NCBI GenBank assembly: GCA_964450715.1 | Contig: CAYVFC010000068.1 | Coordinates: 1 to 42,442, forward strand | DNA length: 42,442 nt | Direction of reading: 5' to 3' | Source: CAYVFC01 sp964450715 | GTDB lineage: Bacteria; Myxococcota_A; Polyangia; Polyangiales; JAFGIB01 | Part shown: positions 18,880-26,866 of the stretch, one piece after another | How positions within the stretch are numbered: position 1 is the stretch's first letter | How the letters are laid out: every line of letters begins with the position of its first letter | Notes under the pieces: generated by a model | Seen by the model: the letters and a program-made list of their open reading frames with translations, nothing else | Databases searched by the model: none | Told to the model about the DNA's origin: nothing | Translations under genes and position numbers: made by a program

Positions 18880-21426
18880 ATGCCACATCACCCCAGCGAC
18901 CAGCACTACGATCATCTACCACTCGTTCGTGAGTCACCCGGCCCTGAAAGAAGAAAACGCCCCGCACCGCCGCCGAGTCCACCGAACCGGGGCGGTCGCC
19001 GCCGTTTCAGTAAAAAACTGATCGCGTCCATCGATAACTTAGCGCAGGAGGCCGAAGAGCGGCCCGAAGTCGTCCCAGGCGTTGAGCCCCATCTCGTGTT
19101 CCGCGTTCCCTTAGCTCCGAAAACGCCTCCCGAGACCGTCTGCGAGCGATTGCAGGAAGCAGGCTTGGTCATCGTTAGCATTGAGCCCGACGACGCCGTT
19201 ATCGCATTTCGCGAGGACGCGGATCTTTCAGATTTCAGAGCGGCGGCCCGAGCGTATCAGCGAGGCCCACGCGCCATGCCCGACGGCGGCCACTACGCTT
19301 CAACCAAATGGGATGTTTTTGAGTACATCGAAGTGGACGAAATGCGGCGCTGGGGCCGCGAGGACCGCATCGGAGGTCGATTGGCCGAAAGCATCGGAGC
19401 CAACGGCGCGTCGTTATCACCTGACCAAACCTATACGCTCGACGTCGAACTGTGGCATCGCGGTAGCCATGACTTGGCCAATGCTGGCATCGGCGAACTG
19501 GCGACACTGATCGAAAATACAACCGTCACCGGTGAGCGACTCCACGACCAGTATGTCGGCGATTATATGGTTCTGGCCCGCGTTACCGTCACCGGACCGA
19601 AGCTCGACCAACTATTGGAGATGGACATAGTCGCATCCGTTGAGTATCCGCCGGTGCCATCCATCGATGCGTTCTTGGCGCGGAGTACGACCAAGCGGGA
19701 CTTTCCAGAACCACCACATCCCGACGAAGACGGCCCGCGTGTCTGCATCGTAGATAGCGGCATCACTTCGAATCATCCGCTACTTGCGACCAACGTCGGG
19801 CACGCCGAAGCCATTCTGACCGCTCAGACCACCGAGGCTGACGAGCACGGGCACGGTACGCGCGTTGGCGGCTTGGCGGTATTCGGCAGCGTTCGGGCTT
19901 GCTACGAGGACGGTAACTTCGCGTCGCCGGTCATCCTTTTCAGTGCCCGCGTGTTGAATGACAAGAATGAATTCGACGACGAAATGCTGATCATTACTCA
20001 GATGCGCCGCGCCATTGAAGCCTTCTTCGCCGAGCCACACAACTGCCGAGTCTTCAATATCTCGATTGGGACGCTGGGACCTACCCTCGCTACGAACAAT
20101 GGCAAGCAGACGGAATGGGCCGAGAGCCTCGATATTCTTGCGCGCGAGTACGGGATTCTCATCGTCGTCAGCGCGGGTAATTACTTGGATATCCTGAACC
20201 GACGCGGAAAGGAGGCCGAGGCCGTCCTACGAGAGTATCCAACCTACCTCTTCAGACCGGATGCCGCCCTCTGCGAGCCCGCGACGGCGGGCATCCCGTT
20301 GGTCGTTGGGGCATTAGCTGAACACGACGCTGCATCGGTGCGGCACGGTGCGGACGTCCAGGACATCGCGCGAGCCGTGGCCAGCGTTGACGAACCATCC
20401 CCCTTCACGCGGACCGGCCCTGGTGTGCGCAATGCCGTCAAACCTGATCTCGTGCACTACGGCGGCAACCTGCTATTCGGTGGAACAGGGTCGGGCGGTG
20501 GACGGGTCATCTACAACGACGCCGGTACGTCGATCATGTCGTTTGACCGAGAGATCACGCAACGGCTGTTCTCATTTGACTTCGGGACCAGTTACGCCGC
20601 GCCGCGCGTGGCCCGGCTTGCGGCGATGCTTTGGCATTACCTGCAGGGAATCCCTGATGAGATTGGCGGTGAACCGCAGGCCAATTTGGTTCGCGCTCTC
20701 ATCGCATCGGCAGCGAGCATCCCGGAAGCCGCGACGAACCGTTTGTCTCCTTTGTTGGACGAATTGAAGCAGGACGACCGCTTCGCCAAGCTGACGAAGG
20801 AACTGTTGATTGCCATGGTCTGCGGGTATGGTCTCCCTGATGACGAACTCGCGCTCGCTTCCGCTGACCGTCGGGTAACGCTCGTTTGGCAGGGCAACAT
20901 CCAACTGGACCGTTTTTTTATCTTCGAGGTGCCCATCCCGGACGTATTCCTCTCAGCCAAAGGCGATAAGCGCATCATTACCACTCTGGCCTTTGACCCG
21001 CCGGTTCGCGGACGCCGCAAGGATTACCTGGGCGTCACGATGGAAATGAACCTTTTTCGAGGAAGGTCCGTCGACGAAATCGTCGAAGCGTATCGATCGC
21101 TATCGAAGCAGGAGAAGGAAAAACTTGGCGATGACGTCCCGAAGGCGCTGAAGGGTAGCGCGGTATGCAAACTCGTGCCGACGAAGACGAAGGTCTCCAC
21201 CAGCACGCTGCAGCGACGCGAATGGACGTTCCAACGTAGTAGCGCCGAGTACGGCGACGCCTACTACCTCCACGTACAAGCCACGCGCAAGTGGGCACCC
21301 GAGGTGATCGACAAGCAGGACTTCGCGGTCACCGTTACGCTGGCGGCCGACGCTCCTGAACTCTACAACCAAGTGCGGCAGCGTATACAGGCCCGCATAC
21401 CTGAGCGCGTCCGCGCGCGAGTGTAA
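18880..21426 (+). CDS. ietS: subtilisin-like serine protease of an IetAS-type defence pair
   Basis: This 848-aa S8-family protease has the complete triad: D292 in VCIVDSGI, H325 in HGHGTR and S571 in FGTSYAAPR. The oxyanion region VSAGN is also present. An extended N-terminal part (1-280) may be a regulatory region, and the C-terminal 200 residues form an additional beta-rich domain. There is no signal peptide, so it acts in the cytoplasm, unlike most subtilases. The ATPase partner lies immediately upstream, and the two probably work as sensor/antitoxin and toxic effector. No good ribosome-binding site precedes the ATG, suggesting coupling to the ATPase gene. Confidence 0.9.
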   Translation: MPHHPSDQHYDHLPLVRESPGPERRKRPAPPPSPPNRGGRRRFSKKLIASIDNLAQEAEERPEVVPGVEPHLVFRVPLAPKTPPETVCERLQEAGLVIVSIEPDDAVIAFREDADLSDFRAAARAYQRGPRAMPDGGHYASTKWDVFEYIEVDEMRRWGREDRIGGRLAESIGANGASLSPDQTYTLDVELWHRGSHDLANAGIGELATLIENTTVTGERLHDQYVGDYMVLARVTVTGPKLDQLLEMDIVASVEYPPVPSIDAFLARSTTKRDFPEPPHPDEDGPRVCIVDSGITSNHPLLATNVGHAEAILTAQTTEADEHGHGTRVGGLAVFGSVRACYEDGNFASPVILFSARVLNDKNEFDDEMLIITQMRRAIEAFFAEPHNCRVFNISIGTLGPTLATNNGKQTEWAESLDILAREYGILIVVSAGNYLDILNRRGKEAEAVLREYPTYLFRPDAALCEPATAGIPLVVGALAEHDAASVRHGADVQDIARAVASVDEPSPFTRTGPGVRNAVKPDLVHYGGNLLFGGTGSGGGRVIYNDAGTSIMSFDREITQRLFSFDFGTSYAAPRVARLAAMLWHYLQGIPDEIGGEPQANLVRALIASAASIPEAATNRLSPLLDELKQDDRFAKLTKELLIAMVCGYGLPDDELALASADRRVTLVWQGNIQLDRFFIFEVPIPDVFLSAKGDKRIITTLAFDPPVRGRRKDYLGVTMEMNLFRGRSVDEIVEAYRSLSKQEKEKLGDDVPKALKGSAVCKLVPTKTKVSTSTLQRREWTFQRSSAEYGDAYYLHVQATRKWAPEVIDKQDFAVTVTLAADAPELYNQVRQRIQARIPERVRARV

Positions 21427-21471
21427 GAAGCGCGTCCCTCTTGTTTGGCCGGAGCAGAACACCTCCAGAGG

Positions 21472-22599
21472 CTAACTGTCACCGCTGCTGAATGGTCGGA
21501 GCTTTCGAGTTGCACTCTTCAGTCCCCGTCCGAGCCGACGAGGCAAGGTGAGGGCCGAGTACCGAGCATGCCGTAGCTTTGTTCGGAGCGGTGACTCGCC
21601 GGGGAACGCGCCCGATTCCTTCATCCTTCGTAGGTCGTGGGGTGTTGGCGGGCGGCGCTGATTCTGGATGCAGTGCTCTACGAGGCGGTTCCAGGTGGCT
21701 TTCACGTATCGCTCGAAGATCTCGTTGCGGTAGTGCTCGTCGACCGCTGGTGCCCAGAGGAGCGTGGCTGCCATCATCCTTCGGTTCATCTCGTCGAGGT
21801 AGACTGGGTCGGTCCTCTCGAACCTTGCGTAGACGTGCTCGACGACCAGCCTCGTGTAGTCCAGCAGGTACGGCAAGCGGCTGTAAAGATAGTACCACTG
21901 CGTCATCTTCGCGCCCCAGTCCGAGAAGATGAAGTTGACGTTGAGCCGCTCAGTCTCGATAGCCTTGTGCCCGGTGAACAGATGGATCGCTTTGTTACAG
22001 ATGCCGTCGAACCCATCCTCTGCCGCCTTGTCGTATCGCAGACGCGCCAGGTACTCGGCATCGAACCGGTCTTGTTCGCCTAGGGCATCGAGCACGAGTG
22101 AGATCCTCTTCACATGAGCGTCGAAGCTCCCCGCCTTCTGGGAATGGAGCTTCAGGGGGCTATTGACCAAGTGTTCGGTGAACTGGTCCACGTCGGCGGC
22201 GATGATCTCCATCAGGAAAAGGTTCTCTTGGATTGGCTTTCGGATGAGAGCGTAGGCGACGTTCAGCTTCGCTTTTCTCGACGACTCCAGGGCCTCGTAG
22301 ACGAAGTGGAGGAGATCCGAAAGCAGAGCAGGGAACACTGTACGTCGAAGGAACGCAGCTCGGTCCTGCCCTCGGCCTGTTCGCTCGAACCACTCGAAAA
22401 CGTCGGCCGAATCCTCGAAGGCTTCCCGCTCTGCGTCGTCTCGAAACTGAAACCGTTGTGAGAAGGAACCCTCTTCTTCCCCTGAACGGAGCAGCTCCAC
22501 GAGGATGTCATGGTGCAGGAAGCACAGCTCATGAGCCGGGAGCAAGTAGTCCGGGACCCAGGTCTTCCCTTCCCTTTCTACGAGCGTTGTTCTCGCCAT
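21472..22599 (-). CDS. hypothetical protein, largely alpha-helical
   Basis: This 375-aa protein has no family I recognise. It is rich in Leu, Glu, Arg and aromatic residues and appears mostly helical, with no membrane segment or signal peptide. A possible active-site-like stretch (GICNKAIHLFTGHKAIETE, then NFIFSDWG) is conserved in style but not assignable. The C-terminal 50 residues are very basic (LRHARYSALTLPRRLGRGLKS). It points leftwards, convergent with the protease gene, with only 45 bp between the stops. The zinc-ribbon protein lies 79 bp upstream and may share its transcript. The neighbourhood suggests a defence or element-maintenance role, which is unproven. Confidence 0.75.
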   Translation of the reverse strand: MARTTLVEREGKTWVPDYLLPAHELCFLHHDILVELLRSGEEEGSFSQRFQFRDDAEREAFEDSADVFEWFERTGRGQDRAAFLRRTVFPALLSDLLHFVYEALESSRKAKLNVAYALIRKPIQENLFLMEIIAADVDQFTEHLVNSPLKLHSQKAGSFDAHVKRISLVLDALGEQDRFDAEYLARLRYDKAAEDGFDGICNKAIHLFTGHKAIETERLNVNFIFSDWGAKMTQWYYLYSRLPYLLDYTRLVVEHVYARFERTDPVYLDEMNRRMMAATLLWAPAVDEHYRNEIFERYVKATWNRLVEHCIQNQRRPPTPHDLRRMKESGAFPGESPLRTKLRHARYSALTLPRRLGRGLKSATRKLRPFSSGDS

Positions 22600-22678
22600 T
22601 GGTCTTGGTCAGCTCTTTCTCGACATCAACGACCTCACCCAAAGCGGACGACACCAGCTGGCCACGCTTGTTCGCGAC

Positions 22679-22918
22679 TCATGGCGTCACGTCCGGGTAC
22701 AGTCGGGCAACATCTGCGTCGCTCAACTGGACCGGCCGCTTCCTTTCTACAGGGCACAGTTCGTAATACGTTCCGCAATCCGGGCAGCGGACGAGGAATA
22801 CCCAACCGCTCTCTCGGTTCCCCAAGGACTCGGTGGACGAGTATAGCGTTTCAGGATGTTCGCAACGGTCGCAGGCCACGATGATTCGAAAGTACTTTCT
22901 AAACTCGCCCTCCGACAA
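22679..22918 (-). CDS. small zinc-ribbon protein
   Basis: About 79 aa, starting at a TTG (22918) because no ATG is available at the N-terminus. Two metal-binding pairs, CDRC and CPDC, lie about 28 residues apart and form a likely zinc ribbon, followed by a basic segment PVERKRPVQL. Small proteins of this kind bind nucleic acid or proteins. It lies upstream of the 375-aa gene on the same strand with a 79-bp gap and is probably co-transcribed. The start is uncertain and a true N-terminus further downstream is possible. Confidence 0.55.
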   Translation of the reverse strand: MSEGEFRKYFRIIVACDRCEHPETLYSSTESLGNRESGWVFLVRCPDCGTYYELCPVERKRPVQLSDADVARLYPDVTP

Positions 22919-22989
22919 CCGCGCCCTGCTTTTTCACCCCAGCCGGAAAGGAGACCTGGGCGCACCTGGCCAGAAGGGCAGACTGGTCA

Positions 22990-23169
22990 CCGGGAGCCGT
23001 ACTAATCAGTCCGGGAAAGCGAAAAACATGGAGAACCGATAAAAGATCCGGGTCACACCGCGAGCAGCGCCGTGATCGGCTGCGAGGGAAGCCGGTCAAA
23101 TAGTGAACAAATCGGGCCCCCGCAACCTGGAACGCCGTGGTCCGATGGACCACGGCGTTTTTCTTTTCT
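22990..23169 (+). ncRNA. structured repeat element, copy 1 (candidate small RNA)
   Basis: This 180-bp stretch recurs nearly unchanged at 33911-34088 and partly at 37184-37266. Conserved blocks in order are: CCGGGAAAGC, GGGTCACACCG, a hairpin GAGCAGC...GCTGCGAG, GGGAAG, AGTGAACA, ATCGGGCCCCCGCAACC, and a terminator. In copy 2 the 5' hairpin arm reads GCGGC, which still pairs through a G-T wobble, an early sign of structure conservation. The 3' block resembles both an initiator tRNA end (18 of 20 bases) and the core of a cobalamin riboswitch. No B12 box is present, and no gene follows on this strand, so neither identity is claimed. Function unknown. Confidence 0.6.
23132..23169 (+). terminator. 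intrinsic terminator of structured repeat copy 1
   Basis: ACGCCGTGGTCC (23132-23143) and GGACCACGGCGT (23147-23158) pair perfectly over 12 bp with loop GAT, followed by TTTTTCTTTTCT. The stem is identical to that of copy 2. It terminates plus-strand transcripts only, since the minus side lacks a U tract. Confidence 0.85.
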
Positions 23170-23582
23170 CCCCTCTCTCCTCTGGGGAGGGGGTTGCGGG
23201 TGAGGGGCTATTCATTGACTTACTCCTGCGTCTACGCGGACCGGCTTCGGCGTCGCTCTCCTTTATTAGTTTTTCGATCCGTCCCGTGTTCGCTGTTCGT
23301 CAACGTCCCCGGGTTCGTGCGCGGCGGCGGCTACTCTGGCGGGGCGAATCCGCGACTCGGACTCGAACAACGCCGCTCGATGGCAATATCCGAATTTCCG
23401 AGAACCGTCCCCCATCTTCGCCCTATCTTTGTCCCCTATCTTCGTCCCCTATCTTCGTAACACGACTATTTTCTCAACCCCGAACGTAATTATTCAGGCG
23501 GCGCCGATGGCCCCTCCCGACGTCGTCCCACCATACGGGACCCCGACGCCCGTACGTCTCGGTGTTGACGATGGCCGCCACC
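23170..23582. other. non-coding region with short repeats
   Basis: About 410 bp. It begins with a CCCCTCTC/GGGGAGGGGG imperfect palindrome (23170-23210), a common type of intergenic repeat in high-GC proteobacteria. Around 23418-23456 a 13-bp unit GTCCCCTATCTTC is repeated twice exactly and once imperfectly. No gene is supported. Confidence 0.45.
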
Positions 23583-23927
23583 TCAGTGTCCTGCGTGGAA
23601 AGCGTGCCCGACGAATAGCACCAGCATAACGATGACGACGGAACCCGCGAGGATTGCCTCCCGGCTCACCGTGGGGACGTGATCCGCAGCTCTCCTCACA
23701 TGACTCCAGAGGGCTCGGCGGTTGAGCACGACGTGGCAGACCGTGAAAACGACAAAGAGGAGCCCCAGGGCGTTGTGGGCTGACATCCAGGCGTGGCGCT
23801 CGACCGATAGCGGCGCGAACCCGTAGAAGTGGTTGGCGATGCCGGTCACCGGCAACGCGAGGCCGCTGAAGACCATCACAATGGTCACGAAGGCCCTATG
23901 CTTGAACACTCTGGCGGGGTTTCCCAT
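23583..23927 (-). CDS. small membrane protein, DUF4405-like
   Basis: About 114 aa from the ATG at 23927, with GGAGGAACT just upstream. Three hydrophobic segments are visible (FVTIVMVFSGLALPVTGIA; NALGLLFVVFTVCHVVL; AILAGSVVIVMLVLFVG). Histidines stand at HAW, SAHN, CHV and GHAFHAGH, a pattern seen in cytochrome b-like DUF4405 membrane proteins. It is likely in the inner membrane and may bind haem, by analogy only. It lies 116 bp downstream of the TetR regulator on the same strand and may be in its transcript. Confidence 0.75.
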   Translation of the reverse strand: MGNPARVFKHRAFVTIVMVFSGLALPVTGIANHFYGFAPLSVERHAWMSAHNALGLLFVVFTVCHVVLNRRALWSHVRRAADHVPTVSREAILAGSVVIVMLVLFVGHAFHAGH

Positions 23928-24043
23928 GATCAGTTCCTCCGTTCTTTGGTTGGGTATCCTGCGCCAAGTCGAGCCCGGCGTCGTCGTGCGTGACCTCGTA
24001 GGTGGAGTTCCAGTCTTTCGCACGGTCAACGACCTCGTCGTAG

Positions 24044-24607
24044 CTAGACCGGTGGGGGAGGTGCGATGAGCCGAGCTAGCAGCCATTCAAGGATCTCGCT
24101 GCGCGCTCGCGGATCGCGCACGGGGTCGTGCAGGTGGATCCCTTCGATGACCGCAACGATGGTTGCCGCCGCCATGCGAGCGTCCCTGGCGGACAGACCG
24201 AACGCCTCGAGCGCAGTGGAAATGCGCTCGCTGACCGCGTCGTGAAATGCCTGATGTACGCGCGCCACCGCGCGCGAATGTTTGGAGCGCTCGTGTACGG
24301 GAGCGATCAGTATTGCTCCCTTGTCGAGTTCGGCAAAGACCGTGGCCGCACGACCCAGCATCGGAGCTTTCGGATCGGAGTCGAGTTTCGCCAGTGCTCG
24401 GTCGAGCCTTCTCTGTAGCACTGCCGCGAAAAGATCGTCCTTGCTCGGGAAGTACCAATAGATCGAGTTGCTCGCGATGCCGGCGTTCCCCGCGATGGCC
24501 GTCATCGTGGTGGGTTTGTAGCCGTCCCGCAGAAAAAGGGGCTCCGCGACATCGAGTATCTGCTCGATCTTCGCTCCACGCTCGACATGTGCTCGATTAC
24601 TCGGCAT
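24044..24607 (-). CDS. TetR-family transcriptional repressor
   Basis: About 187 aa from the ATG at 24607; an upstream ATG at 24637 would run into the operator. The N-terminal helix-turn-helix is typical: IEQILDVAEPLFLRDGYKPTT, then IAGNAGIASNSIYWYFPSKDDL. The C-terminal half is the variable ligand-binding helical domain. It is transcribed away from the SDR gene. Two identical palindromic sites lie in the shared promoter region, so it most likely represses itself and the SDR until an inducer binds. Confidence 0.9.
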   Translation of the reverse strand: MPSNRAHVERGAKIEQILDVAEPLFLRDGYKPTTMTAIAGNAGIASNSIYWYFPSKDDLFAAVLQRRLDRALAKLDSDPKAPMLGRAATVFAELDKGAILIAPVHERSKHSRAVARVHQAFHDAVSERISTALEAFGLSARDARMAAATIVAVIEGIHLHDPVRDPRARSEILEWLLARLIAPPPPV

Positions 24608-24613
24608 CGATTC

Positions 24614-24663
24614 ATCTTGACTGCCAATCAAGACCATAGCAATATCTTGACTGCCAATCAAGA
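24614..24663. promoter_or_regulatory. two identical palindromic operators
   Basis: TCTTGACTGCCAATCAAGA occurs at 24615-24633 and again at 24645-24663, exactly 30 bp (three helical turns) apart. Each is an inverted repeat TCTTGA-N-TG-N-CA-N-TCAAGA with three non-paired centre/side bases. This is the typical size and symmetry of TetR-family operators. They lie between the divergent TetR and SDR starts and probably overlap both promoters. Confidence 0.85.
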
Positions 24664-24689
24664 GCGCTCGCGAAGCACGAGGGAGGAAC

Positions 24690-25589
24690 ATGGGTAAGAC
24701 ACTGAGATTACATGGGAAAGTTGCCATCGTCACCGGTGCATCTCAGGGGCTCGGCCAGTACCTGTCGATGGAGCTTGCTGCGGAAGGGGCCCGAGTCGTT
24801 CTCGCCGCGCGCAACCGCGAGCGGCTGGAGGACACGCGCGAGCGCATCGAACGTGCCGGCGGCACCGCGATGGCGATGCCGGTCGACGTGCAGCGCGAGG
24901 TCGACTGCGAGCTCCTGATCTCCGAGACGCTCGCACGCTTCGGTCATATCGATCAGCTGGTATTGAATGCGGGGGCCGCAACGTACGGCAAGCTGGAGGA
25001 GCTGGAAAACTTCTCCCCGATCCGCGACTCGATGAGCATCAACTTCTTCGGCGCTGCCTATCCGACGTACCTCGCCATCAAGCCGCTCATTGCAGCCAAG
25101 GGAATCGTCGTCTACGTCACCTCGGGCGCGGGCCACCTTCCGATGGCGGGATACCTCGGCTACACCACGAGCAAGCACGCAATGAACGGTTTTTTCGAGG
25201 CGCTGCGCCTCGAGATGTATTCACACGGCGTGGACGTGCTCGCGATCAATCCCGGCGACATGTACAGCGACGATGGGGCTGGTCGCTCCGTTCTCTTGCC
25301 GGAAGGCCGCGAGCTCAAGGTCGACCTTTCGATCAAGCGTGAAAACGACATCGACCGCACGCCGGCGAGCGTCGTGGCGAAGAAGTGCCTGGAGGCAATC
25401 GTCGCACGCAAGCGCGAACTGAACTTGTCGCCGACGATCCAGAAGGTCGGCACGGTGTTACGCGCCGTGGTACCCGACATGATCGATCACCGCATCTACA
25501 CGAAGACGGCGCAGATGCGCTCCGCGTTTGCAGGCATCGAAGCTGAGCTGCGTGCCGAGCGCGACCGCGTCTCCGGAGCGGAAACGTAG
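24690..25589 (+). CDS. short-chain dehydrogenase/reductase
   Basis: This 299-aa protein is a classical SDR oxidoreductase. It has the NAD(P)-binding glycine motif TGASQGLG, the structural motif NAG, catalytic S145 and the YxxxK pair Y158/K162. The arginine in AARNRERL after the second strand suggests NADPH as cofactor. The overall form resembles ketosphinganine-reductase-like SDRs, but the substrate cannot be told. The start is well supported by GGAGG 5 bp before the ATG. It is controlled by the TetR repressor in front and is followed by an AraC regulator 68 bp downstream, perhaps in one transcript. Confidence 0.93.
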   Translation: MGKTLRLHGKVAIVTGASQGLGQYLSMELAAEGARVVLAARNRERLEDTRERIERAGGTAMAMPVDVQREVDCELLISETLARFGHIDQLVLNAGAATYGKLEELENFSPIRDSMSINFFGAAYPTYLAIKPLIAAKGIVVYVTSGAGHLPMAGYLGYTTSKHAMNGFFEALRLEMYSHGVDVLAINPGDMYSDDGAGRSVLLPEGRELKVDLSIKRENDIDRTPASVVAKKCLEAIVARKRELNLSPTIQKVGTVLRAVVPDMIDHRIYTKTAQMRSAFAGIEAELRAERDRVSGAET

Positions 25590-25657
25590 ATGCACACGCA
25601 AACGCAGAAGAGCGCCTGGCGGACGAGGTGCAGCGCCCCGGCCCGGACCTCCACCCG

Positions 25658-26698
25658 ATGAAGAAATTCCTGACCCGCACCGACGCCGTCGTTCTCATGC
25701 ACCACCCCCGGATACTGGTGGAGACGGCAGTCCTGCAAGGCGCCACGGTGGAAGCTCTGCTGGCTGGCAGCGAGGTCTGGCCGCTGATGCTGTCGAGCCC
25801 GGACGCCCGCATGTCCTACGTACAGTTCGGCATCATCGTAGACAACGCGCTCCGGTTGACCCGCAACCCGGCTCTCGGGATCGATTTCGGGCGGCGCATC
25901 CACTTCTCGAACATGGGCATGCTCGGGGTGGCCTGCATGAACAGCGCCAACACGCGCGAGGCCTTCGAGATCGGCATCAAGTACTCGCGCATGCTGGCAC
26001 CGGCCTGGGAACTGACCCTTGAGGTAGAGGGGAACCGGGCGGTCTTCCGGGCCCGCGATACGATAGCGCTCAACCCCTTTCGCGTCTTCGCCACCGAGGT
26101 GCTGCTCTTCTCCATCGACACCATGGGGCGCTCGCTGCTGGGGCCGGAGATGGAGCTGAACGAGGTACGCCTGAACTTCCCGCGACCCGACCACGCCGAT
26201 CGGTACCGCGAGCTCAGCGATTCGCCGATTCTCTTCGATCAGGAAATGGTAGAGGTCGTCTTCGATTCCCGCTACCTCGACGCGCCCATTCCGACAGCCG
26301 ATCCGCTGACCGCGCGACTGGCGGAGCGCTACTGCGCCGGACAGCTCCCGTCCGCCGACTCGGTCTCCGGACTGATCGGCGAAGTGCGACGCATCCTGTA
26401 CGACGCAACCAACCGGTATCCCGACTCCGATCAGGTCGCCCGGATGCTGCAGACCAGCCGGCGCACGCTGCGGCGGGGACTGCGCGAGATGGGTTCGTCC
26501 TACCAGGAGTTGATGGACGAGGCGCGCCGCGTCCACGCCATCGAGTACGTGACCTGCACCGAGATGACATCGGAAAAGGTCGCTCAGATGCTCAACTTCG
26601 GCGACGTTCGCAGTTTCCGCCGCGCTTTCAAGCGCTGGACCGGGCACACGCCCGCCTGGTACCGGAAGGAAGCCCGTTCCGGAACCGCGTCCGGTTGA
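25658..26698 (+). CDS. AraC-family regulator (OruR/Arabinose_bd type)
   Basis: About 346 aa from the ATG at 25658, chosen by alignment to the paralogue at 32733; a GTG at 25628 is the alternative. The N-terminal 190 residues are the ligand-binding domain seen in OruR-like AraC proteins (SPDARMSYVQFG, ALGIDFGRRIHFSNMGMLG). The C-terminal 90 residues hold two helix-turn-helices (VARMLQTSRRTLRRGL; VAQMLNFGDVRSFRRAFKRWTG). The last motif is the standard AraC end. The two regulators share long stretches and must have arisen by duplication. It probably responds to a small hydrophobic compound and controls neighbouring genes. Confidence 0.9.
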   Translation: MKKFLTRTDAVVLMHHPRILVETAVLQGATVEALLAGSEVWPLMLSSPDARMSYVQFGIIVDNALRLTRNPALGIDFGRRIHFSNMGMLGVACMNSANTREAFEIGIKYSRMLAPAWELTLEVEGNRAVFRARDTIALNPFRVFATEVLLFSIDTMGRSLLGPEMELNEVRLNFPRPDHADRYRELSDSPILFDQEMVEVVFDSRYLDAPIPTADPLTARLAERYCAGQLPSADSVSGLIGEVRRILYDATNRYPDSDQVARMLQTSRRTLRRGLREMGSSYQELMDEARRVHAIEYVTCTEMTSEKVAQMLNFGDVRSFRRAFKRWTGHTPAWYRKEARSGTASG

Positions 26699-26866
26699 CC
26701 CGACGACGAGGAGTATCGGTCGTCTTTCCCGATTGGCCGCCGGTCTTGCGGGGGACGTATCACTCTATTTCACACCTGCTCTTCCGATATTCCTAACGGG
26801 ACATCAGTTCGGCGATATCGGTGGACGAAAACCCGGCTCGGCAGCCGTCCCCTCGGGTCCGTACCG

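Noticed and set aside
22990..23169. Calling the structured repeat a cobalamin riboswitch
   Set aside because: The GGGAAG...GGGCCCCCGCAACC resemblance is limited to part of the core; no B12 box follows and there is no downstream same-strand gene of a B12-related function.
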